Shown one piece after another: positions 32,307-41,560 of a stretch of 42,840 bases of DNA. The stretch covers positions 1 to 42,840 of the forward strand of contig NZ_VDCQ01000080.1 of assembly GCF_006265175.1 (NCBI RefSeq), written 5' to 3'. This DNA is from Paenibacillus hemerocallicola (lineage in GTDB: Bacteria > Bacillota > Bacilli > Paenibacillales > NBRC-103111). The translations under genes were made by a program, and so were the position numbers. Positions within the stretch are counted from its first letter, which is position 1. Each line of letters begins with the position of its first letter. Under the pieces are notes generated by a model. The model saw only the letters and a list, made by a program, of their open reading frames with translations, had not been told where the DNA came from and searched no databases.

Positions 32307-33332
32307 TTACACTTTTGCTAAAGCTTCACGGTCCACTGCCTGAGGCGGTTGTTCCATCCAGCCATGATCAATCAAAATATTTGCGCCATCCTCGACATAA
32401 TCCCCCACTTGCAATAGAAGACGTCCATATTTTGCCGATACATCGTGTCTTGCGCAGAAAGCCAAGGCGTTCCCATAAGTTCTTGTTCTCATTGAAAACA
32501 TATCCACCTTATGTGCCATCATCAATTTATCTGAAAATGGCGGAAATGTTGAGGTCGTTACCAAAGGATCGAGAATTGGAGGCGATGGCAGCTCCTCTTT
32601 TTGCAGCACTTTGCTGAGGATATCGTAATGTTTGGCGGTAATTTCTTTTCCTCTTAGAAAATAGGCCTTAACCTGATCTAATTGTGCTACTTGACTAAAT
32701 CCAATTAAAACAGCCTTGCTTATCGCGTTGTTTTCAAGGTTATCGTGCAGATGGGTAATCTCCAATGCTTGAAGCGGTCTAACATCTCCAAAAAAGCCAT
32801 TCAAATAACTTTGCTTTTTAATAAAATCCACCTTGCTCGGATAAGGAGTATATGTTGGCTCTGCCATAAAACCTTTTTTAATTAACAGTTCGTTAACCTG
32901 ATTGATCAATTTTAAGGTAGAGTCGACACATTGCGTAAAGAACGCTCGAATATCCGATCTTGTCATTAAAGACACGGCAATTCCATAGATGCTGATTCCC
33001 GCTTTACTCGTATATTTCAAATAATGAAGATAAAACTCGTCATTGAATAGCCTCGGTGCCCTTTCATTAACGTCTTCTTCTGTAAACCCCTTTGGAATAG
33101 GGTAGTTCTCTCGGATGAATATTTCTTTGACGGCCTTCACGAATCGTTCGGCCAAGGACAGTGCATTCTCCACGACTTTCTGGATTTCTTTGTCTTCGAC
33201 GTGATGACGCATATAACTCAACACACATACGGCCATCGTATTCCCCATATAGGTTGCCCACAGTTTGCCTTGCTCAGCTGAAGTTAAATTTTTGTTTGTT
33301 TCATTTTTGCCCACACTAAAATCAGTTTGCAT
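32307..33332 (-). CDS. DUF3231 protein, two ferritin-like repeats
   Basis: Encodes 341 residues from the ATG at 33332, with GGAGG five bases upstream; the ATG at 33344 overlaps the Shine-Dalgarno and is rejected. Two related helical halves: residues ~10-160 with NLTSAEQGKLWATYMGNTMA and CVLSYMRHHVEDKEI, and residues ~175-335 with HLHDNLENNAISKAVLIGFS and LMMAHKVDMFSMRTRTYGNA. The latter is a conserved element of this sporulation-associated family in Bacillales. The function is not established. It is convergent with the remnants to its left. Confidence 0.9.
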   Translation of the reverse strand: MQTDFSVGKNETNKNLTSAEQGKLWATYMGNTMAVCVLSYMRHHVEDKEIQKVVENALSLAERFVKAVKEIFIRENYPIPKGFTEEDVNERAPRLFNDEFYLHYLKYTSKAGISIYGIAVSLMTRSDIRAFFTQCVDSTLKLINQVNELLIKKGFMAEPTYTPYPSKVDFIKKQSYLNGFFGDVRPLQALEITHLHDNLENNAISKAVLIGFSQVAQLDQVKAYFLRGKEITAKHYDILSKVLQKEELPSPPILDPLVTTSTFPPFSDKLMMAHKVDMFSMRTRTYGNALAFCARHDVSAKYGRLLLQVGDYVEDGANILIDHGWMEQPPQAVDREALAKV

Positions 33333-33428
33333 AATGGCCTCCATTTCATTAAGTTTTACTTGACTATTTTATTTTAATAAGATGTTAATCCACGCGAAAA
33401 ATTATACATGGAATAGAGTGAGACGGTC

Positions 33429-33625
33429 GTGTTGCGCGATGAACTGCCTTTGCTCAGCATTTATTCGGAAAAAATGCTGTTGGCCGTCTTGAAGGGGGCC
33501 ATGCGGGACCGCGAATCCAACAAATGGCGAAACTGGAGTATGCTATTGACTCCGTAAGCAGCGCAAAAAGCAAAATTAAATGGAACAATTATCAAACAAT
33601 ACTAGGGATGGATACGATACATTAA
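33429..33625 (+). pseudogene. Frameshifted remnant of unknown gene
   Basis: GTG at 33429 opens LRDELPLLSIYSEKMLLAVL, then KGAMRDRESNKWR, ending after about 42 codons. A second frame continues QQMAKLEYAIDSVSSAKSKI and KWNNYQTILGM to TAA at 33623-33625. Both look like real protein, consistent with the 3' end of a helical protein broken by a frameshift. Family unknown. Confidence 0.3.
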
Positions 33626-33840
33626 TACAGACAACCCGTCGGAGCCGACCAGGATGATCGACTGCCTTTGTTCAATAGGAGTTTAATTATACCTAACGAG
33701 CAGATTTGCGTAGTCATAGAGACTACCGAAGCGAGCAACTGCTTGCTTTCGTCAAGATCGTCAGCGGTAACCGGCGCGAACGATCCTATGAACAAATGCA
33801 ACGGACGAAGCGACGGTTTCACATAAAGCCTCGCAGTCAA
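33622..33840 (-). other. Doubtful 72-residue open frame after the AraC gene
   Basis: Starts with ATG three bases after the AraC stop codon and overlaps the remnant on the other strand. The N-terminal part (MTARLYVKPSLRPLHLFIGS) is plausible, the end (SRSSWSAPTGCLY) is not. It may be a decayed downstream gene. Confidence 0.2.
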
Positions 33841-33842
33841 CT

Positions 33843-34718
33843 CTAGCTTTTCGCCATTCGATTGCGAAATTGGCTGGGAAGCACCCCAGTCGAAGCTCTA
33901 AATACCCGGGAAAATTGCGCGGCTGACGGAAAACCGACGGCATAGGCGATATCCGTCAACGTCGTATCGGGACAATTCAGAAGCATCCGTTTGCTTTCCG
34001 AAACGCGCTGCTGCAGCACGAATTGGTAAAAAGTTATCTTTTTTTCACGTTTGAACAGCCGGATCAAGTGCTCAGGACTGACATGGAACATGCTGGCCAT
34101 AGATTTCAACGAAAGATTGTCCGGCAAATGTTTACCGATATAATCGCAGCAAAGCGACACGAGATCCGAATTGCCGTTATTCGCCGAAGCTTCCATACTC
34201 CGACGAATATACACGGTCAAAATGCTGAGCTGGGAGCTTACGACCTGTTTCCAGCCGGTATGCTTCTCCTGGATTTCATCCGATAGACGGGAAGCGATTT
34301 GTTTGATTTCGGCAAACATCTCCGGCTCTAAATGGACTTGATGGTACGCCATATCCGGCAAAGGGAGCATTTCCAGATTCGGCGCCGAGCGGAGACCGGC
34401 TTCACGCATGCCGGATTCGTCAAAGCAGACCACGGTTCGTTTATATTGGCAAGAGGGATCGATATACACTTGATGGGGTACTTTGCCCGAAAATACAAGC
34501 AGCTGTCCGGGATACTGCATGCGCACTTGGTCTCCGATGACGTAGGCCGCTTTTCCTTCCAGCGTCAGATTGATTTCGATGCCGGGCTGCGTATGCAGAT
34601 AGTAGTTGTGCGCGCGGAGGAGGTCCTTGCGAGCATAAACCGGATAAGATTTGAAACCGTTTTCAACATCGGTATTTAAAATAGGCGGCGCTTTCAGCAA
34701 GTTCTCGTTCAGGTTCAT
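33843..34718 (-). CDS. AraC-family regulator with cupin sensor domain
   Basis: Encodes 291 residues from the ATG at 34718 (GGGAGG nine to ten bases upstream, then a run of T); the frame is open to 34805 without a site. Residues ~30-110 form an AraC_binding cupin (THTQPGIEINLTLEGKAAY-like pattern, FSGKVPHQVYIDPS). The C-terminus is a double HTH (LSLKSMASMFHVSPEHLIRL, then TLTDIAYAVGFPSAAQFSRV). Divergent from the FAD oxidoreductase at 35069, so it is the likely activator of the 35-41 kb genes in response to a sugar. Confidence 0.88.
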   Translation of the reverse strand: MNLNENLLKAPPILNTDVENGFKSYPVYARKDLLRAHNYYLHTQPGIEINLTLEGKAAYVIGDQVRMQYPGQLLVFSGKVPHQVYIDPSCQYKRTVVCFDESGMREAGLRSAPNLEMLPLPDMAYHQVHLEPEMFAEIKQIASRLSDEIQEKHTGWKQVVSSQLSILTVYIRRSMEASANNGNSDLVSLCCDYIGKHLPDNLSLKSMASMFHVSPEHLIRLFKREKKITFYQFVLQQRVSESKRMLLNCPDTTLTDIAYAVGFPSAAQFSRVFRASTGVLPSQFRNRMAKS

Positions 34719-34876
34719 AGAAAAAAACCTCCCTCTCCAGACTGATCCGTTCCCGCTTCTTTTCGATTTTATTATAGGGCAATTCCAAAAAAATGAGAAT
34801 AGCACACTTTGGCAAGCTTAGAGCCGTCAGCCAGCGGTAAGTCGGAAACGATCAATTTAGCAGGGATATCCGGTCA

Positions 34877-35002
34877 ATTTTTTTGAATACGACAAGCCGG
34901 GCCGGGCTCTATAATTTTTTTGAAGCCTTTGTGATTCAGGCGCAAGGCAACTTTGACAAAAAGGGGCTGTATCCGAATGTCCAAAAACGAAGGGCGGCTT
35001 GA
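34877..35002 (+). pseudogene. 3' remnant of an unknown gene
   Basis: The frame ends GLYNFFEAFVIQAQGNFDKK, then GLYPNVQKRRAA and TGA at 35000-35002. It looks like the C-terminus of a protein whose front has been lost; the sequence upstream of it is non-coding and belongs to the AraC promoter region. Family not recognised. Confidence 0.3.
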
Positions 35003-35068
35003 AAAAGGGCAGCGTGCTCAGATAACGCGCCGGCGGAACAGACCGCAGAAACGGAGGAGTCATACGTA

Positions 35069-36664
35069 ATGGAAGTGACAGGGGCGGCGATTCGCACACA
35101 ACAGGAGATTCATGTCGATATTGCGATTATCGGAGGAGGGCTCGGCGGTTGCGCGGCCGCGCTCGCGGCGGCCGAATCGGGCAAATCGGTGGTTTTGACG
35201 GAAGAAACGGCATGGATCGGCGGCCAGTTAACGAGCCAGGCGGTTCCGCCTGACGAGCACCGATGGATCGAACAATTTGGCTGCACCCGCAGCTACAGAA
35301 GCTTTCGTGAAGGGGTCCGAAACTATTATCGTCGACATTTTCCTTTGACTGCGGAAGCTTTCCGCAAGCCGAATCTGAATCCGGGAAACGGAGGGGTGAG
35401 CCGGCTTTGCCACGAGCCCCGCACCGCGTTGGCCGTGCTCCAGGAGATGCTGGCTCCTTATGTGCACAGCGGCAAGGTGACGCTGCTCATGCGCAGGGTG
35501 CCGATTCAGGCGGAAGCGGCCGGGGATACGGTACATTCGGTTACCGTACGAAATCTGGAGACAGGGCGCGAGGAGATCATAACCGCTTCCTTCTTCCTGG
35601 ATGCAACCGAATGCGGGGACCTGCTGCCCATGACCGGGACGGAGTACACGACGGGAGCGGAGTCCAAAAGCGAGACCGGCGAGCCGCACGCGGTGGACGG
35701 CGACTCGCTGCCGATGGACATGCAAGCGTTCACGTACGTGTTTGCCCTCGATTATTGCGAGGGAGCAGACCATACGATTGAACGGCCGAGAGACTACGAT
35801 TTCTGGCGATCGTATCAAGCCGATTTTTGGCCCGGGAAGCTGCTTGATTGGACGGGCGTTTTGCCCCGAACGCTTCAGCCCCGCGAATTCGGCCTGTTCA
35901 GCCAAACGGCAGATTTATGGCGCTACCGGCGAATCATCGACAAGACGAATTTTTTGGACGGAACGTTCGACAGCGACATCACCATTGTCAATTGGCAGCA
36001 AAACGACTACTGGCTCGGTCCGATTATCGACGTATCGGAGGAGGAACGAAACCGGCATCTGGAAAGCGCCAAGCAATTGAGCTTTTCTCTCCTCTATTGG
36101 ATGCAGACCGAAGCGCCCCGCCCCGACGGAAAAGCCGGTTATCCCGGCTTGAGACTGCGCAGGGATGTGGTCGGTACGGAGGACGGACTTGCCATGTATC
36201 CGTATATTCGCGAATCGAGACGCATTAAGGCCGAATTTACTGTGCTGGAGCAGCATATTTGCCCGGAAGCGAGAACGGACGGACGTGCGGAGCCATTCCC
36301 TGATTCCGTGGGCGTAGGGTATTACCGAATCGATCTCCATCCAAGCACCGGCAACCGGCATTATATCGATATTTCCTGCTTGCCGTTTCAAATTCCGCTC
36401 GGTTCCCTCATTCCGGTTCGGATGAACAATTTGCTGCCCGCGTGCAAAAATCTCGGCGTGACTCATATTACAAACGGTTGCTACCGTCTGCATCCCGTGG
36501 AATGGAATATCGGCGAAGCTGCGGGATATTTGGCAAGCTATTGCCTAGATAAACAAATCCAGCCTCGCGACGTTCGAAACCGGGAGGCAGCGCTGAAAGA
36601 TTTCCAGAAACGTCTCGAACAGGCGGGCATTGAGTTGAAATGGCCGGAATTTGCGGCGATGTAG
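35069..36664 (+). CDS. FAD-dependent oxidoreductase (FAD_oxidored family)
   Basis: Encodes 531 residues, ATG at 35069 with ACGGAGGAG upstream. The N-terminal Rossmann motif IAIIGGGLGGCAAALAAAES binds FAD; EETAWIGGQLTSQAV follows, as in PF12831 proteins, and the C-terminal NLLPACKNLGVTHITNGCYR and HPVEWNIGEAAGYLASYCL completes the FAD fold. No signal peptide. These enzymes are common in Paenibacillus polysaccharide loci but their substrates are mostly unknown; oxidation of a sugar or sugar-derived compound fits the context. The TAG stop is followed by 52 further open in-frame codons. Confidence 0.88.
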   Translation: MEVTGAAIRTQQEIHVDIAIIGGGLGGCAAALAAAESGKSVVLTEETAWIGGQLTSQAVPPDEHRWIEQFGCTRSYRSFREGVRNYYRRHFPLTAEAFRKPNLNPGNGGVSRLCHEPRTALAVLQEMLAPYVHSGKVTLLMRRVPIQAEAAGDTVHSVTVRNLETGREEIITASFFLDATECGDLLPMTGTEYTTGAESKSETGEPHAVDGDSLPMDMQAFTYVFALDYCEGADHTIERPRDYDFWRSYQADFWPGKLLDWTGVLPRTLQPREFGLFSQTADLWRYRRIIDKTNFLDGTFDSDITIVNWQQNDYWLGPIIDVSEEERNRHLESAKQLSFSLLYWMQTEAPRPDGKAGYPGLRLRRDVVGTEDGLAMYPYIRESRRIKAEFTVLEQHICPEARTDGRAEPFPDSVGVGYYRIDLHPSTGNRHYIDISCLPFQIPLGSLIPVRMNNLLPACKNLGVTHITNGCYRLHPVEWNIGEAAGYLASYCLDKQIQPRDVRNREAALKDFQKRLEQAGIELKWPEFAAM

Positions 36665-36823
36665 GCCGAAGGGGTTCTCTTGCTCGATTGGTCCAAAGAC
36701 AAGCCGAGGACGAAACCACCTCCGGGCTGGTGGCCTTGCTACGAATATCCGCAGCAGGTTTATGTCATGGAGCAGCAACCGCAGCTACCCGGTACCGGAC
36801 CGGGCGGCTGTATTCCGGCCTGA
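36665..36823 (+). other. In-frame open extension after the TAG stop
   Basis: Continuing in the oxidoreductase frame after TAG, the DNA stays open for 52 codons to TGA, including LLLDWSKDKPRTKPPPGWWP and CYEYPQQVYVMEQQP. The composition (Trp, Pro, Cys-rich) does not resemble the FAD enzyme. It could be an old C-terminal region cut by a stop, a small separate remnant, or chance. Confidence 0.25.
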
Positions 36824-36867
36824 TGTCAGGCAGCCAGCCGGATTAGGAACACACGAACCGGCAGCAT

Positions 36868-36881
36868 TGAAAGCGTAATCA
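36868..36881 (+). promoter_or_regulatory. Candidate cre site (CcpA)
   Basis: TGAAAGCGTAATCA differs at one position from the cre consensus TGWAANCGNTNWCA. It lies 42 bases before the start of the sugar-binding lipoprotein, which would allow carbon catabolite repression. A second partial match (TGTAAACGAACGAT) follows ten bases later. Confidence 0.45.
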
Positions 36882-36923
36882 TGATTGGATGTAAACGAAC
36901 GATGAACATGGGGGATGAGAACG

Positions 36924-38240
36924 ATGAAGGTAAAAGCAGGTATGGCGGCGCTTACATTATCCTTGCTCGTTACCGCTTGCGGCGGTCAAGATGGCGGCTC
37001 GGCCAGCGGAGATACGGGTGCGAAGAAGGAGGAGAAGCCGAAAGACCCGTACACGATGGTCATTTTTACAGCAGGGGTATCGGAGAAGGAGTTCAACGAA
37101 CGTTTCAGAGACACGCTGAAGGCGAAATTTCCGCACGTTGCGATCGAGTACATTACGAGCGGCAAAGGGCAGACGATTGCCGATCTGGTTGCGTCTAAAA
37201 AAATTCCCGACATCATCCGCACCGACGTGCCTTCCTTGCAAAAAGACTACTTGGACTACAAGATTCAATACGACATGTCCGAGCTCGTCAAAAAATACAA
37301 GTACGACACGAGCCGCTTCAACAAGGTGTTTATCGACGAAATTGTCGACGCCGGCGGAACGGCCGCCCTGTATGGCTTGCCGGTGCCGCCATACTTCCCG
37401 CAGGCGACGTACTATAACAAGGACTTGTTCGACAAGTTCGGGGTCGCGTATCCGAAGGACGGGATGACATGGGACGAATTATACGAACTGGCGAAGAAGA
37501 TGACGCGGATCGATGGCGGAACGGTATATCGCGGCTTCAGCGCGAACCCGATCAACTCGCTGCGCGACAACGTGCTTTCGCTGCCGATCCTCGACCCGAA
37601 CGCGGACGGACTGGCGGATTCCGGCAAATGGAGCACGCTGTTCCAAAACCTGCTCCGTTTCTACCAAATCCCGAACAATACGATCGAGAAAACGATAGGC
37701 GACGAGGACAAGGCGTTCAGCAAAGGCAACGTGGCGCTCATGACGAACCAGCATAACATTTATCTCGTCATTCCGCCGGAAGTGAACTGGGACCTCGTCT
37801 CTTATCCGAAATTCAAGGACGGCCCGAATCTGATGCCGCAGCGCGGACCGGCGTACTGGTCGATTACGAATACGAGCAAGCACAAGGACGAGGCGTTCGA
37901 AATGATCATGGCAATGCTGTCCGACGAATCGCAGTTAGCCGATTCGAAGCGCGGCATTCCTACGACGCTGAACAGCCCGGAAATCGCGAAGGTGCTTGGG
38001 CAGTCCGACCCGGTGTACAGCAAGAAAAACATGAATGCGATCAACTTCTACAAGCCTGCCAACTATACGCCGAAGCGCAAGCAAGGGCAGATTACCGTTC
38101 AGGGAACAGCGCAGCAAAATCTGGTCGGCAACGCCTTGATCGAGGTGGCGCAAGGCAAAAAAGATATTAACACGGCGCTTCGCGAAGTCGACGAAAAGCT
38201 GAAGAAGGAACTGGAGTTGGAGAACGCAAAGTCCAAATAA
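36924..38240 (+). CDS. Sugar ABC transporter binding lipoprotein, no permeases
   Basis: Encodes 438 residues from the ATG at 36924 (GGGGGATGAG upstream); the ATG at 36915 overlaps the Shine-Dalgarno. Lipobox LVTAC, lipidated Cys19. The mature part is a family-1 solute-binding protein: FRDTLKAKFPHVAIEYITSG, PPYFPQATYYNKDLFDKFGV, TWDELYELAKKMT and FSKGNVALMTNQHNIYLV. It resembles MalE/UgpB-like sugar binders. Unlike the first locus, no permease gene follows; the next gene is an exported beta-helix protein. It may have lost its partners or feed another transporter. Confidence 0.9.
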   Translation: MKVKAGMAALTLSLLVTACGGQDGGSASGDTGAKKEEKPKDPYTMVIFTAGVSEKEFNERFRDTLKAKFPHVAIEYITSGKGQTIADLVASKKIPDIIRTDVPSLQKDYLDYKIQYDMSELVKKYKYDTSRFNKVFIDEIVDAGGTAALYGLPVPPYFPQATYYNKDLFDKFGVAYPKDGMTWDELYELAKKMTRIDGGTVYRGFSANPINSLRDNVLSLPILDPNADGLADSGKWSTLFQNLLRFYQIPNNTIEKTIGDEDKAFSKGNVALMTNQHNIYLVIPPEVNWDLVSYPKFKDGPNLMPQRGPAYWSITNTSKHKDEAFEMIMAMLSDESQLADSKRGIPTTLNSPEIAKVLGQSDPVYSKKNMNAINFYKPANYTPKRKQGQITVQGTAQQNLVGNALIEVAQGKKDINTALREVDEKLKKELELENAKSK

Positions 38241-38707
38241 GAAAAACGTCTATCGACGTACTTCAAGGATGAGCGACCACTACTCTCACCCCAAAAAGTG
38301 ACGCTATCCTTCGAAGGTTACGCCGGGTACTTTTCGGGGACCCCGAACACCGGAAGTTTTTCTTGGTTCAGAATGTCGCTGTTCGCCGCCGGGCAGATGA
38401 GTTGCAGAGACGGCTCTCGGGCTTACGTATCTATGAGTATCGATTCCGGTAAAGGAGGTGACAGGGATGTTTGCAGCCTATGCGACCTGAAGGAGAAGCG
38501 GCCAACAACAAGAACATACAGGAGATGGAAGCTGCGGGTAAATAGCAGGCGCGCTCGCTAGCCGTCCCCCCTTGCGACGGGAGGGGCGCTTTCCCGCTGC
38601 TCAAAGCCCGCCTTGTCCCGCACAAAGTGACTTGAAGCTTCGCAGCAAACTCCGAAAACTTTGTGAGGGAAGGCAATTTTGAATATACATTGTCGGAGGT
38701 GACGAAC
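38241..38707. other. Gap without a supportable gene
   Basis: An open frame at 38298-38561 has no start signal and irregular composition. AAAGGAGGTGAC at 38453-38464 is a strong Shine-Dalgarno, but the ATG it serves (38467) yields only seven codons. A GC-rich hairpin (GTCCC...GGGA) near 38561-38585 followed by CTTT could be a weak terminator. The region is probably the leader of the next gene. Confidence 0.4.
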
Positions 38708-40912
38708 ATGAGCAACAACCATATGGTCGGAAGAGAGGACGGTCAGACTGAACTGCTGCCGCAGCACGAATACTCGCCGGGCCGAAGAAAATTGTTGGCT
38801 TCGTTGGGCATCGCGGGAGCAGCGTGGGCTGCAGGCAGCCTGATTAACGGGCAGGCCAAGTACGTAAACGGACAAGGTTTGTCAGTGACGGAATCTGTCT
38901 ATGGGGAGGACAAGGGTTGCTGCGAAGTGACCACAATTGCGGGTCTGAGAGCCACAACCGCTCCCGATGCTTCTATTATGTACTTTGTCAAAGATTTAGG
39001 ACAGGAAGGGCTTTTCTATTACGACCCAACGGATGGTTCTGCTGCGGACAACACGGGAACGGTGTTGGTTTCCGGAACCGGGGCCAGATTCAAACGCATT
39101 TACGGCGAATCGTTGATGGCAGCTTGGTTCGGCGCCAAGGGTGACGGGACAACCGACGACACCGCGGCGATTGCGGCCGCCATTAGTGCCGCATCCGGAA
39201 AGCCGGTCGTGTTTCGTTCAGGCTCCGCCTATCGCATTACATCGACCATCAACGTGAATCAGGACGCCATGCTGGTCGCAAACGGCTGCGAACCGTTCAA
39301 GATTTTGCCCTCATCGGGATTCGTCGCCTTCTCGTTCTATGGATCGACGGTCGCAACAACGACGCTGGCGGCGACAACGCAGATGAATAAGGAAAAGATC
39401 ACGGTGACCTCCTCGGCCGGTTTCGCACCCGGACAAATTGTGATGATGCAATCGAGCAAATTGTGGTATTACGACAATCGCGGGACGTTATGCAAGGGCG
39501 AGACGCACATGGTGACCCATATATCGGGGAATGATCTGGTGCTGAGAACCCAGACTTGGGACAGCTACGATATCGCGCAGGAAACCGTAACTGTCACGGG
39601 GTACGAGCCGATTACCGTACGGATCGACAACATGACCGTGGAATACCCTGCAAATACAAATACCGGAGGCATCTACCTGAACACGACATATCGGTCGCAC
39701 TTCAACCACGTCAGCGTACACAACGCCTCAGTGGTCGGTATTTCCACCAGTAGATGCTACGATGCGCTTTTTACGCATTGCTATGTAGAAGGATCCAACG
39801 CGGTCGGCTTGGGCTACGGCATTCAGGACCAACAATCGTTCGGAACGGTGATCCGGGAGAGCACGTTTTACAATAATAGGCGCGGCGTCGATTTCTCAGG
39901 AGTGATTCCGACCCGGGGCGGCTCGGTGGAACGGTGCATCGTCTCAGGTGGTGGAAAGGCAAGCGACGGGACGGATAACTTTCTGCAGGCTTCGGGATTC
40001 GGCACGCATGGTCCGGCCGAACATATCGTGTTCGACGGCAATTTCATCACGCACGTTACTTCCGGCATCTTCACGAGAGGAGGAGGCATCACGATTCGCA
40101 ACAACACGTTCGTCGGCAGAATGCAGCAGGTCATTCTGATTTCGTTTGGGACGGATGTGCGCATTTTGAACAACACATATGACAGCGGTTTCACCAGCAA
40201 AGCTGCCGTAGGCGGATCGCCCGGCATCTATAATTATCACCCCGCGTACTTCGTCAACATTCATTACTTGACGGCAACGAACGGATGTATCGAGATCATA
40301 GGAAATGTTGCAACGATGGTCAGAGTGGCTTTTGCTCGTGTTGACGCTTCGATCAACCATCTCGTCATAATGAACAATAGTTGCGTCTGGATAACGAATA
40401 TCCCGACGAACCCGGTATATTTTCTGGACAGCGGCCGCAATGTCACTTTGTCCAAAGCGAGCGTCATCGATAACCGGGAAGAGCTGAAGAACGGACAGTA
40501 TACGTTCGCCAAAGGTTCGATCGGATTCGATCTTGGAAAATTGGATGCCGACCGATTTCCGATTCGGGATGCCGACCGTCTGGTAGCTTGGTCGGGTACA
40601 GCATCGCTAACCAATGCGCAAGTGAACCTCATTATGGCCAAAGTCGGTCAAACGGTCCGTTTGACCGGGAAAGTATCCTTTGATGTCACCGGCAGCGGAG
40701 ACGCGAAGGTGAAGCTCACGGGACTTCCCCAACCTGTCAATGAGCGGATCTTTGCCGCATATGTGGATCGCGATCTGAATCAGGGCATTACTGGCATGTT
40801 GAGTACAACCACGGACTTGTTGATCAGTCGAGACATGGCCGCTTACGATTCGTCGTTTCCCGTCGGAATTGGGTACGAGATTCCGATTCAGTTCGAGTAT
40901 TTGACGACATAG
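38708..40912 (+). CDS. Tat-exported beta-helix protein (Pectate_lyase_3-like)
   Basis: Encodes 734 residues from the ATG at 38708 (GGAGGTGA seven bases upstream); the frame is open from 38663. The N-terminus has a twin-arginine signal, PGRRKLLASLGIAG, with R26-R27 and a hydrophobic stretch, so export is folded via Tat. From about residue 135 the start of a right-handed beta-helix is recognisable: AAWFGAKGDGTTDDTAAIAA, the PF12708 signature also found in phage tailspikes and rhamnogalacturonases. Repeated rungs follow (VSVHNASVVGISTS, IRNNTFVG, VRILNNTYDSG). The C-terminal ~130 residues are a beta-sandwich-like tail. It probably binds or cleaves an acidic polysaccharide; catalytic residues cannot be assigned. 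Confidence 0.85.
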   Translation: MSNNHMVGREDGQTELLPQHEYSPGRRKLLASLGIAGAAWAAGSLINGQAKYVNGQGLSVTESVYGEDKGCCEVTTIAGLRATTAPDASIMYFVKDLGQEGLFYYDPTDGSAADNTGTVLVSGTGARFKRIYGESLMAAWFGAKGDGTTDDTAAIAAAISAASGKPVVFRSGSAYRITSTINVNQDAMLVANGCEPFKILPSSGFVAFSFYGSTVATTTLAATTQMNKEKITVTSSAGFAPGQIVMMQSSKLWYYDNRGTLCKGETHMVTHISGNDLVLRTQTWDSYDIAQETVTVTGYEPITVRIDNMTVEYPANTNTGGIYLNTTYRSHFNHVSVHNASVVGISTSRCYDALFTHCYVEGSNAVGLGYGIQDQQSFGTVIRESTFYNNRRGVDFSGVIPTRGGSVERCIVSGGGKASDGTDNFLQASGFGTHGPAEHIVFDGNFITHVTSGIFTRGGGITIRNNTFVGRMQQVILISFGTDVRILNNTYDSGFTSKAAVGGSPGIYNYHPAYFVNIHYLTATNGCIEIIGNVATMVRVAFARVDASINHLVIMNNSCVWITNIPTNPVYFLDSGRNVTLSKASVIDNREELKNGQYTFAKGSIGFDLGKLDADRFPIRDADRLVAWSGTASLTNAQVNLIMAKVGQTVRLTGKVSFDVTGSGDAKVKLTGLPQPVNERIFAAYVDRDLNQGITGMLSTTTDLLISRDMAAYDSSFPVGIGYEIPIQFEYLTT

Positions 40913-40934
40913 GGCAAATGAGATTGTTTCATGA

Positions 40935-40975
40935 GGGTCGAATCCCATTGTGCGGATTCGGCCCCTTTTGCGTTT
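40935..40975 (+). terminator. Rho-independent terminator after the beta-helix gene
   Basis: An 11-bp stem GGGTCGAATCC/GGATTCGGCCC (one T·G pair) with an eight-base loop is followed by CTTTTGCGTTT, 23 bases past the stop codon. Confidence 0.85.
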
Positions 40976-40976
40976 C

Positions 40977-41119
40977 GGTTGAACGTGCCTCGTGTCCTGC
41001 TCACGCGTCTTGAGGGCGTCACGTTGCTCAGTAAGACGTTGAATCTCATCACGCAGACGGTCGATAGTCGCTTCCATTTCATCGATTCCGTCTTGTAATT
41101 GATCGCTGTTCTTATTCAT
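40977..41119 (-). other. Possible small coiled-coil open frame
   Basis: ATG at 41119 with AAAGGAG upstream (minus strand) starts MNKNSDQLQDGIDEMEATID, then RLRDEIQRLTEQRDALKTRE, a good heptad pattern, then a basic KRKR. The frame then passes through the terminator and antisense to the beta-helix gene until 40607, so the natural end is missing. Either a truncated gene or chance. Confidence 0.3.
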
Positions 41120-41142
41120 GTGTTCATGCTCCTTTCCCTTCT

Positions 41143-41560
41143 TGGTGGCCGATCTAAAGGACGTTGTTTTGGTCAATCCGGCAACAACGAAACGAAACAA
41201 GGAAAACCGTGATAACAGCCCTTCTAAGATGATCCGAAGGATGCTCTTGTTATCGCCGATGTTATAAGCCGCGGTTACTATTACGAATATACGCGCCAAG
41301 GAGCCGACTTTCAAAGGCTACGCACGATCATGAGCGATCGGGAATTTTGTGTCGCGAATCGTGTTCGGCTGCAGAACCGAATTGTTCGCTGGTTGGATAT
41401 TCGTTTCCCTGAATATGCATCGGTATTTAAAGATTGGACTTGCCCGCGATCGATAGTGACCCTTAAAGAATTCCCTACCCAACAAGAACTCAAAGATCGA
41501 TCCTCGGCCCTCATTTGCCGAAATCCTCTAGTGTTTTTAGGAAGTCGGCCAATTGTTTAA
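41143..41560 (+). pseudogene. IS110-family transposase fragment, frameshifted
   Basis: Two frames together read VVLVNPATTKRNKENRDNSP, then (after a missing base near 41229) DPKDALVIADVVSRGYYYEY, RLQNRIVRWLDIRFPEYASV and FKDWTCPRS. This is the middle of the DEDD domain of an IS110 transposase of a different subgroup from the one at the left edge. Both ends are lost; homology fades after about 41500, close to the group II intron remnant. Confidence 0.75.

Noticed and set aside
32174-32617. 147-residue plus-strand frame opposite the DUF3231 gene
   Set aside because: Mostly antisense to a recognised gene and without a Shine-Dalgarno.
35228-35905. 225-residue minus-strand frame inside the FAD oxidoreductase gene
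   Set aside because: Shadow of a strongly recognised coding sequence in GC-rich DNA.
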